Of a stretch of DNA of 64,000 bases, positions 55,280 to 64,000 are shown piece by piece; within the stretch, counting starts at the first letter, position 1; each line of letters starts with the position of its first letter. The stretch is from Bretschneidera sinensis (lineage: Eukaryota; Streptophyta; Magnoliopsida; Brassicales; Akaniaceae). Location: assembly GCA_023935145.1 (NCBI GenBank), contig CM043698.1, forward strand, positions 73,671,501-73,735,500, written 5' to 3'. Made by a program: the position numbers and the translations under genes. The notes below the pieces were generated by a model. The model did not search any database, was not told where the DNA came from, and saw nothing but the letters and a program-made list of their open reading frames with translations.

Positions 55280-56023
55280 TTAGTAATCGTGCCCAACGAA
55301 ACGTTTCGCCATCTGATCAATAAATGGGAATGAAAAATGATCAGGCCTAGTGGCAGCATTCAATTTACGGTAGCTGATACACACTCTCCAAATTGACTGA
55401 ACACGAGTTGGAACCAACTCGTCGTCCTTATGCTGCACTACCGTTAATTCAGCACATTTGGGCACAACATGAATCTGGCTCACCCACTTGCTATCAGAGA
55501 TGGGATAAATGATCCCTGCCTCTAACAGCTTAATATCTTCTGCCTTCACAACCTCTTGCATAGCAGGGTTGAGCCTTCTTTGTGGCTCCCTCGATGGCTC
55601 AGCATCTTCCTCCAAATGTATCCTGTATGTCACCACCGAGGGACTGATCCCCTTGACATCCTCAATGGTCCAGCCTATAGCTTCCTTATGCTCTCTTAAG
55701 ACGTCCAATAATTTCTCCTCTAGAGCATCACCCAAATCTGAAGGTATAATCACAGGCAAACTATCGACTGAACCTAGGAACTTATACTTAAGATTATCTA
55801 GTAAAGGCTTAAGTTCCTTCTTGGGGGTTTCAGGTACGGCAGTCTCCTCCGTCTTATTGCTCTTCCGAGGAAGAGACTCCAAAATGGCATTCGCTTGCTC
55901 AAGTAATTTATCTAAATCCATATCCTCTCCAAATTGAGCAAAGCATGCCTTTAGGGGGTCCTCAATGCAGGAGTCATCCACAATCTCCTTCGACTTACTG
56001 CTCTCCCGAGGATGAGACTCCAA
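55280..56023 (-). pseudogene. Athila RT N-terminal part, truncated
   Basis: Encodes the Athila RT entry (HKEAIGWTIEDVKGISPSVV, AGIIYPISDSKWVSQIHVVP, RVCISYRKLNAATRPDHF) and ends soon after PFIDQM. The YxDD palm, RNase H and integrase are not found downstream. A 141-bp direct duplication (starts near 55,862 and 56,003) doubles the segment DPLxACFAQFGEDxDLDKLL. Confidence 0.85.
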
Positions 56024-56035
56024 AATGGCATTTGC

Positions 56036-58548
56036 TTACTCAAGTAATTTATCTAAATCCAAATCCTCTCCAAATTGAGCAAAACATGCCTCCAGGGGGT
56101 CCTCAGTGCTTGATTCGTTCACAGTCTCCTCAAGAATCTCCTCTATCAAGCATACATTTCTCACTTCATCATATTCATGTGGTTGCCTAGTGATATCAAA
56201 AATATTCAACTCCACTGTCATATTTCCGAATGAGATCTTCATCACCCTTGTCCTACAATTTATCAGGGCGTTAGCCGTGGCTAAGAATGGTCGCCCTAGA
56301 ATAATCGGTATTTGAATCCCTACATTCTGAACCGGCTCTGTGTCAAGCACAATAAAATCCATGGGGAAATAGAACTTATCCACTTTTATCAAAACGTCCT
56401 CAACTATTCCCCGTGGTCTTTTCACTGACTTGTCAGCCAATTAAAGTGTAGTGGATGTGGGCTTCAATTCTCCTAACCTCAACTGTAAATAGACTGAGTA
56501 AGGTAGAAGATTCACACTCGCCCCTAGATCCAAGAGAGCCCTCTCAATGTGGCTGACTCCTATCGTGCAAGAGATGGTAGGACACCCCGGGTCCTTATAC
56601 TTGATGGGTAGCTTGCACTGAAGGATTGAGCTGACCTGCTCGATCAAAAATGACTTTTTTGGGACATTTGTCCTCCTTTTGATAGTGACCAAGTCCTTTA
56701 GAAACTTGGTATATGATTGCATTTGATGGATGGCATCCAAAAATGGGATATTGATTTGGACTTGCTTGAATACTTCCAGAATTTCCTCATACTTCCCTCC
56801 TTTCTTCGGCGCCTGTAGTCTCTCATGGTAAGGAGCTCTAGGTACAAATGACCTAGGAGGGTCTTTCTCAGTAGGTGTGGCTGTAGATGACTCAGCATCT
56901 CTCTTCTCCGTGTTGCCACTTCCTTGCCATTGCTGCATAGCAGGGGTCTCTTCCACTCGATTGTCCACCTGTCTCCCAGACCTCAGTGTGACAATCGACT
57001 GTACTTGTTCTGCCCCGTGCGTAGGAGTTGATGAACTCTCAACCATATATTATTCTTTCGGGTTGGGCACGGGCTGATTGGGGAACTTCCCCTTCTCTCT
57101 CTCACCCAAGTGACTTGCAATTTGCCCTATTTGACTCTCCAGCTTGGCAATTGCTTTGGTGTTTAACACTGTTGCACTCCTCACATCACTCATATTTTGG
57201 CTAGTCACCTTCATGAACTCCTTAAGGGTGTCCTCTAGCGACTGTGAAACTGGCACTGGTGTTTGAGTGGGTGCGTGGTAAGCAGGTGAAGGTGCTGGAT
57301 GGGCAGAACGACCATGATTAGGAATTTGTGGGGCAAATCCAGGATTATATTGATTTTGAGCATGATGAGGGGCTCCTCCCTGATTCATTGGTTGGTTCTG
57401 CCTCCATGAAAAATTTGGGTGGTTCCGCCACCCTGGATTGTACGTCTCGAAGTACAATCCATTTGACTGCCTTCGAAAGTCATTGAAAGCATTTACTTGT
57501 TCCATAGGATACTCGGCATAAGCAGGCATTGATGAGAAATTCTGTGCTAGATGCATGGGACTAGCACAGATGGAATAGCTTTCAACATTGAATGTGTTGG
57601 CAGCATTGATGGATTGGCTCACAGTGAGAGCGTCAATCTTCTTAGCGAGGGCATCTAACTTTATCCTCAAATCAGCGTCCTCCCTGACCTCATAGATGCC
57701 TCCCTTCTTAGGAGCACGAATGGACTTATCTCGATAGCTTGAAAAATCCCACTACTGTGAGTTGTCGGACAACTTGTCCAACGCCATATATGCTTCGTCT
57801 CCTGTCAGACTCAAGAATGCCCCCCATTCATAGACTCAATCATGCTACGGTTGGGTTGAGTCAACCCTTGGTAGAAGAATTGAACGAGTTTCCACTTCTC
57901 ATATCCATGTGGAGGGCATCTGATCAGTAGCTCTTTGAAGCGCTCCCAACCCTTAGAAAATTTTTCATCCTCATCCTGAGTGAAAGAGCTGATCTCCTTT
58001 CGGCACTCATTCACTCTAGACATTGGGAAAAACATATGATAAAATTTGTTAAGCAGGTTTTCCCAAGATGTAATAGACCCGGGCGTGTTGGAATCCAACC
58101 ACGCCCTAGCTCTATCGTGAAGAGAAAAAATGAAGAGTCGAAGATGGACTGACTCTTCAGAGAAGTTCTGGAATTTGAATGTGGCACAAATGTCTTTGAA
58201 CTTCTTCACATGGCTATAAGGATTTTCAACATCTAAGCCATAGAATGAGGGTAAGAGTTAGATGACATGTGGCTTCAAGTCAAAGTGGGTGGCATTGGTC
58301 GGTGGCAACACTATGCAAGAGGATGAGTTAGTCGCAACGGGTGCAAACAAGTCCCTAAAGGATGTAGTGGAGTCCACGTTCCAAGCTCTAGGTTGCTCTA
58401 CATGTTCAGGATGATTTGCATTCCTATAATTCTCTGCCATCTCAACAGTCTCTCTCTCAACTAGCGCTCTTTTCTGTCTCCTAAGAGTTCTTTCTAAGTC
58501 AGGATCTAAATGTATCAGATCTAAGTCCAAGGATCTCCGACCAAGCAT
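56036..58548 (-). pseudogene. Athila gag and protease, element 2
   Basis: 58,548-58,258 (LDLDLIHLDPDLERTLRR), 58,209-57,811 (HDRARAWLDSNTPGSITSW), 57,670-57,050 (YNPGWRNHPNFSWRQNQ) and 57,046-56,036 with LRSGRQ, the DLGASVNLLPYSVY protease site and PIILGRPF. The frames are broken in several places. A TAA (formerly CAA by comparison with the duplicated copy) ends the last segment at 56,036. Confidence 0.87.
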
Positions 58549-58772
58549 ACACCAACAGAAAAAGCACTAAAGTAAACTAACCAGCTGAAACTTGCAGAAT
58601 AAAATAAAATAACTGCACAAACAGCAAACACACTACTCACAAAATGAGTCAACAAAAAATTTTAAAATAATATATATATATTGGATAACTAACTAGTAGA
58701 AAAATAAAATCAATTCAGACCAAAAATTTTCACAAACCAAACAACTCCCCGACAACGGCGCCAAAAACTTAT

Positions 58773-60149
58773 TGTGAGTTTTAAATTACTCGCAAGCGCA
58801 CGAGTCGTTTGAAGTATAGCGTTGTGCAAGAGCGAGGTCGAATCCACAGGGAATTGCATTGTGAAAATATATTTTTAATCTAAACTAACTTTATCTTAAC
58901 CTAGTTCCGAATTGTAAATGATATTGCAAAAGAAATATAAACTAAACTAAGTTGATTTAAAAACTAATAATTAAAACACTAAGGTTTCCGAATCCACCCC
59001 ACCAAAGTTTCAGCATATATGTCCTAAAAAATAGCCTATCAAAAGATTCCATGAATCCAACTATAAGACAAAAAACAAAGAATATTCCAATTAAACCAAA
59101 AGCGTCCAATGTATCCGCTCTTAACAAATCACAAAGGAAATCCAATTTAATCGAAAAGCATTCAATGTATCCATCAGATGAAACACAAGGAATATCCAAC
59201 AGACAATTTAAACTTAATCAATTATAAGATTAACTCAAATAATTGACAGAACATTTATACTAAAAATTGTCAGATTTATACAAGCAAATCTGAACTACTA
59301 CGCCAAACAATGGTGGGGCTTCATCTTCAACCTTAGCTGAAGAGTCTAGCCACTCATAACTATAAAACTATAATAAAAAGTGCTAAACATTTAAACTAAA
59401 ACAACTAAATATAAAGAAATAAATAAACAACTTTACATGGGAGAAATTCCACTCGCTGACGGGCGGCGCTTCCCCTTGTGGTGACAAAGCCTTCGAGATC
59501 CACCAGAATGCTAGCGGACGTCCACCAGTAAACACCAAAGTGGCTTAGGAATTGTACATTAAAGATGAAGTGAAGAAGGGCTTATATAGAGAAATATCAC
59601 AAGTGCAATATGCTTCCAATCCGATGTGGGATACTGCAGATTCCAGTTTTTGCTCTTTGACCTTTGTCTACTAAAACTGCCATAACTTTCTCTAGAAAAA
59701 TCATTTTATTGATCCATAAAATTCCCCAAAAAATATACATCGGGATCTTTCCAAGAATATATGGCTCATCTCGTGGTTCTTCCTGAATCAATACAGTTAA
59801 ATCCTCAAAAATGGCTGATCTGTCACGCTGAAATCATGCACAACCTGACCTTTGTCTACTAAAACTGCCATAACTTTCTCTAGAAAAATCATTTTATTGA
59901 TCTGTAAAATTCCCCAAACAATAGACATCTAGATCTTTCTAAGCATATATGGCTCATCTTCTGGTTCTTCCTAAATCAATACAGTTTAATCCTAAAAAAT
60001 GGCTGATCTGCACGAGCAATTCTGGCAATTTAGTGAAACTTCTTTCCAAGCTTGAAAACCTGTAAAACAATGAAAACAACTTAAAGTAACAAATCCCTAA
60101 GCTAACAGATGTAAATTAAAGGGCCAAAATATCCAATATTTGGCACTCA
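58773..60149 (-). repeat. 5' LTR of Athila-type element 2
   Basis: Same length as 52,610-53,986, with base differences concentrated near the PBS-side end. The 186-bp internal duplication is present here too, so it predates this insertion. TATATAAGCCC (minus strand) is near 59,578-59,588. Confidence 0.88.
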
Positions 60150-62218
60150 TGATATTTTCTATTGAGGGTGGATCCAATATATTTATGGGAAATATGTGTT
60201 TATAAATGTGTGTGCTATGAAATTTGTGTGTTCTTGCTTTCTTTTGTGGTTGAGATGGTATTAGATGTTTGTATTTGCCTTATGTGATTTTGTATGCTCT
60301 TCTGTGATGGAGTTCATTTTTTCATTTATTCTTTAAATGAGTATTTCATTTATTCTTTAAAAGTTAAACCATTTAGACAATCATTTGCTTTGTTACTCTT
60401 GTATGAAAAAAGAAACCACTTGCTTTCTATTTCAAGTATTTGCAAAAATTGGTTTTTAGAGCAGATGGGTTAGTTTATATGGAGTGGGAAGATGGGTTAC
60501 TTTATATTCATCTGTTAAAGAATGAAAGATGGGTTAGTTTATATGGAGTGGGATATAAGAAAGGTGTTTAATCCCCCAGTAATGCATTTAAGCTGTCTAC
60601 CTTTTAAGCTATTGTAGCGCAGAAATGCGATGTGCCAGCTGATCAGCAACAGTTGATTTACAAGGGTTGCATCCTGAAGGACAATCAAACTCTTCAAAGC
60701 TATGGTGTGTTTTTCAGTGCTTCTTTTTTCCTTCTTTTTGTCTTATTTAGATTTACTTGATTTTTCTAGATTTCTGGATATTTGATAGTTTTGGATAGTA
60801 AGGAAAAATTGATTGAAGATGATGAAAAGCAGGTCTGATTTAGGTGATAAGATTGATGATTTAGTTGGTATGATTTTGGGTTTGTTTTCCATGATATATT
60901 ATTGATTAAGAAAATATGGAGATCTGTTGTGGCTTGATATTTGGTTTTTGTTATTGCCTGAGTGAGTTATTTTGAATGCTTCCATGACATTTCTGGTGGA
61001 GGTGTCCAATAAGCTCCTTTGAGTGGCCAGCAAAGCATCATAAAGTGCCTGTTTAAAAGTGTATAGATTATTTTTTTAGAAGTCAGCTGCTTTGATGGCC
61101 ACAGAAGCATCTAAATAATCACAATTGTGTAATGGGTAATAGTGCTTAAGAGTAATGCCCATTTGTTGGAACAAAAGATGAAAGTTGTGATTTCTGTGGA
61201 TTTATAACTTGCTGGTTTTTGGTGTAATAAGTTGTTTTTCTGTAATGTACTCCAGGTGTTTGCCTTTAGTTCATAGTCATTCTTGGGTTCTTTTTTCTTT
61301 CAATATCAACAAGCATGTGGCAAGTTGATTGTTCCTGTCTTTAAATGTCAGCCCCCTCATTTATTTGTTCTTATATTATTCAAGAAGGGTTACTAGGATG
61401 ATATTGTTAGATTAGACAAGGCATTGCAAAGATTAAATTGTGATGAATGAGCTACTGTGATTTTTTTCTACATTAGTTCATTTTCTGGAATTATAACTTC
61501 CTTAGTGAGTTATTCATTTAGATTGAGGACCTGATTCATACGTTAATTCAAAAGGTAAATGATGTAGTTTGAGAAGTTTCGTGTCTCATTCTGTTGGGAA
61601 AGTTTTTCAATTAGAAGCAAAGACAACTAAAATAAAAGACTGATATATGTGCCAAGGTTTTCTCTTGACCAGGTAAAGATTAATCATTGATTTTTATGGG
61701 ATGCAGGTGCTGCTGTTTTATATTGAAATTGACAAGAATGTTGCCATTTATTTGAATGTATATTTTGATGAAATTTTTCTCTCTTTAGAGCTGCTAGTAT
61801 AATCTGGATTAAGTTCTTTAGGAAGAATTACTTATAAAAGAAAAGAAAGTTCTTTAGGAAGAATAGAATCTTAGTAATCACAAGAACTAGTAGAAGTTTC
61901 ACTTGTAAAATAAAATTGTGGAAGTTTAAGGCCGTCTTAATTTGTTCATTTTACTGGGAAATTCCACTTTCTCTCTCTGCCTCAATGATTTGTCTTGAGG
62001 TTTCTCAGGTTTTTTAATTCCTCTCAAGGTTTAGTGTCCATCTTGAAACTTCCTAACTTGATATTGATATCACGAGAGATATACATACTGAAATAAAAGA
62101 TATATTGTTTAATTCAATTTAGTCATCACTACAGGACAAATATCTTTGGCATAATTTTGTTCTTGAAGTTTAAATGTCTTTTGCTTGACAATTCTTTTTC
62201 GTTTGATTTTCTAATCAG
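60150..62218 (+). other. Intron-like DNA around captured exons
   Basis: 60,150-60,617 and 60,705-62,218 are T-rich plus-strand DNA with no coding similarity found. They look like intron sequence carried along with the ubiquilin and hexokinase exons. Confidence 0.5.
60618..60704 (+). pseudogene. DSK2: Ubiquilin/DSK2 ubiquitin-like exon fragment
   Basis: The acceptor ATTGTAG at 60,611-60,617 and donor GGTGTG at 60,705 bound 87 bases that encode [20 protein letters not shown] and QTLQSYG, the middle of the ubiquilin ubiquitin-like domain (usually LIYKGRILKDDQTL). The rest of ubiquilin (STI1 repeats, UBA domain) is not in the window. The intact splice borders suggest capture with flanking intron. 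Not a working gene. Confidence 0.8.
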
Positions 62219-62554
62219 GTTGAGGCCAACTTAAGTGCAAGGAAGATTGTCTTAGAGGTTTGTGATGCCATAGTGAAGCGAGGAGGGCGCTTAGCCAGTG
62301 CTGGAATTGTGAGGATTCTTCAAAAGATGGAGGAGGATTCAAGAGGTCTCACCTTCAAAAGGAGAACACTGGTGGCTATGGATGGAGGGTTGTATGAGCA
62401 CTACCCCCAGTACAGAGGATATTTGCAAAATGCAGTAACAGAGCTTCTAAGGATGGAAGTATCACAAAATGTGATCATTGAACATTCTAAAGATGGTTCT
62501 GGCATTGGGGCTGCTATCTTGGCTGCTACAAACTCCAAGTATGATCACAACTAA
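62219..62554 (+). pseudogene. HXK3: Hexokinase C-terminal exon (plastid HXK3-type), fragment
   Basis: Acceptor CTAATCAG at 62,211-62,218, then 111 residues to a TAA. ARKIVLEVCDAIVKRGGRL, MDGGLYEHYPQYRGYLQNAV and the ATP-binding DGSGIGAAILAATNS are hexokinase large-domain features; the EHYPQY wording fits plastid HXK3-type enzymes. The frame is open and well preserved. No other hexokinase exon (glucose-binding site, phosphate 1 loop) is found up to 60,150 or upstream of the Athila insertion, so it cannot act alone. Confidence 0.85.
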
Positions 62555-64000
62555 TAGGGAAAAGACAACATCACCATTAGCGTGACATATCAAAATTTTA
62601 AGTTTGTGATTTATTCTCTCATCGAGAGATAGTAGTTCAGGTTTTGTAATTTAGTCGATTCAACGATGGGGTGAAAACAAAGGAGTGAAGAAATGAGTTT
62701 AGGAATTCACTTCAAGGTTGTAATTCAGCTGTCCTTGTAGAACTAATAATTTGTGAAATTGCAATTCCTTGTTTATGCACCATCTTTATATGGTGCAATT
62801 TTGTGTATTAAAATCATCACTATATCATCTTACATTTTCAGTCTTTTAATGAAATATCAATTTGCATCTCACACTTTTTGTTGTTAAAATTCTCTTCCTT
62901 CTTAAGTCTTAGTATCCGGTAGCCATACAATTACAATAAAACTAAAACTTGTCCCTTAGTAAAATGATGGTCTTATAATAGTAACAAATTTTACAGACAT
63001 AAATTGAATTTTAAAATATTCAATAAATAAAATATTCCTCCACTTCAATCTTTAAAAATAAAATAATATTAATTTTTTTCAAGTATTTGGTGTGTTAAAA
63101 AAATGTATTTAATAAATATAAAAAATAAAATTAATTTTAGATTTTAAAATTTAAAATTTAAATTGAAAACTGAAAACTGAAAACAATTACAAAAATGTAT
63201 AATCCAAACAGTTTTCTATTTTCAAAATAAGATTATCCAAACAATGTTTCACTAGTTTTCGAGTTACAGTTATCCAAACATGTTTTCTACAGAAAACATC
63301 ATAAAACTGTTTTAAAAACTCTTTTCGAAAACAATTTTCGAACACCGAAAACTGTTACTAAATATATCCAAGATCCCGATTCATTGTACTTTTAAACTTA
63401 TTTCTACCTTTTGCCACATAAGCAATCCACTTACCAACTTATAGTATTTTTTTCCATGTCAGCAACATTTGAATGTTAATCCTTAAAATTCCTTCTATTT
63501 TTTTCTGGTTGCCATATCAGCCAAGAAATTTTCCGTGTTACAGCCTATACCAGTTTTTCTTTTCTCCAAAGAGACCCCACTACCAAAACCTAAAAATCAC
63601 CGTCTGCAACTTCTTTAAGCCACCACCACCACAGTTAAAAAAATATCGAAAACCAAACTAAATCCTTCTTCAAATTATACAAGAAGTTGTTAAATCATAT
63701 TGTTGATGTTGATTTCTCTCCCTATTACCAACCCCAAATTCTAGAGAGAGAAGATATGGTGGGAGAGAGAAAATCCTTTAATGGTGAAAAATGGAAGAAC
63801 TAAGGGAAGAGGAAGGAGGATAAGACTTACCCAACATACCCATAGGATGGGTTGCCGGAAAATGTCCTTGGTGGCCGAAATCTATGGTGTTTGGAGGAGA
63901 GAGAAAGTAGATCAAAACCTCCAAATTTAAGTTTTTTGACGAGAGAGAGACATGGGTGTTGTTTTAGAGGGAAGGAGGAAAGAAATCTTGTGGTGGTAGT
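62555..64000. other. 3' UTR-like tail, GAAAAC-rich repeat and unresolved DNA
   Basis: To about 62,880 it looks like a hexokinase 3' UTR. 63,150-63,360 is full of GAAAAC/GTTTTC motifs that also occur at 51,725-51,900 and may be a degenerate terminal inverted repeat. 63,720-64,000 is GA-rich on the plus strand (CT-rich on the minus strand), leader-like, without a supported gene. Confidence 0.4.

Larger units (their letters stand above)
52610..60149 (-). mobile_element. Athila-type Ty3/gypsy element, pol-deleted
   Basis: LTRs 52,610-53,986 (3') and 58,773-60,149 (5'), each 1,377 bp and very similar. On the minus strand the PBS at about 58,747-58,764 (TGGCGCCGTTGTCGGGGA) is of tRNA-Asp type. The gag, protease and start of RT occupy 58,548-55,280; the rest of RT, RNase H and integrase are absent. 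Flanks ATTGT and TGATA do not match, so no target duplication is seen. It splits the leader from the ubiquilin/hexokinase fragments. Confidence 0.88.

Noticed and set aside
60618..62554. A functional ubiquilin-hexokinase fusion gene
   Set aside because: The exon phases do not match, both proteins lack essential domains and no linking exon is visible.
1..64000. CRISPR array, prokaryotic operon, phage or plasmid features
   Set aside because: No regularly spaced repeats with unique spacers; spliced genes and plant retroelements show a nuclear plant sequence.

Overview
This window looks like nuclear DNA from a flowering plant, most likely a eudicot. It has long AT-rich introns with GT-AG borders, plant-only gene families, and a dense, nested load of retrotransposons and foldback elements. 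I cannot name a species from sequence alone.

Layout. 1-12,108: a decayed Ty3/gypsy chromovirus on the minus strand. It is split in its reverse transcriptase by a decayed minus-strand Ty1/copia element (2,673-9,412). That element is in turn split in its integrase by a plus-strand solo LTR of its own family (5,709-6,617). 13,679-14,183: a small two-exon gene for a secreted eight-cysteine defensin-like peptide. 14,480-15,225: a foldback MITE. 15,816-27,449: a six-exon trichome birefringence-like (TBL) gene on the minus strand, about 11.6 kb long for a 418-residue product. Its introns hold a SINE with an 18-bp target duplication, two antiparallel copies of a non-autonomous LTR family, a probable solo LTR and a LINE fragment.

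27,775-30,650: two adjacent long inverted-repeat (Mutator-like or foldback) elements with unrelated inserts. 31,460-42,180: a LINE whose two ends are separated by an Athila-type element (33,780 to about 41,075); the LINE RT core and the Athila 3' LTR are both absent. 42,909-48,290, with a 5' UTR exon near 50,400-50,480: a CGR2/CGR3-like Golgi methyltransferase gene on the minus strand. It carries a 2-bp frameshift and a degenerate exon, so it is probably a pseudogene as sequenced. Its 5' end lies in a perfect 61-bp inverted repeat next to a long TA microsatellite.

51,700-63,380: a mosaic on the plus strand made of a CT-rich spliced leader, a ubiquilin (DSK2) ubiquitin-like exon and the last exon of a plastid-type hexokinase. 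It is interrupted by a minus-strand Athila-type element (52,610-60,149). The fragments resemble a gene-capturing transposon such as a Pack-MULE. The rest, to 64,000, is AT-rich with no convincing gene.

The intact host genes are probably only the TBL gene (wall polysaccharide O-acetylation) and the defensin-like gene. No operon-like logic applies; most of the window records successive transposon insertion, capture and deletion.
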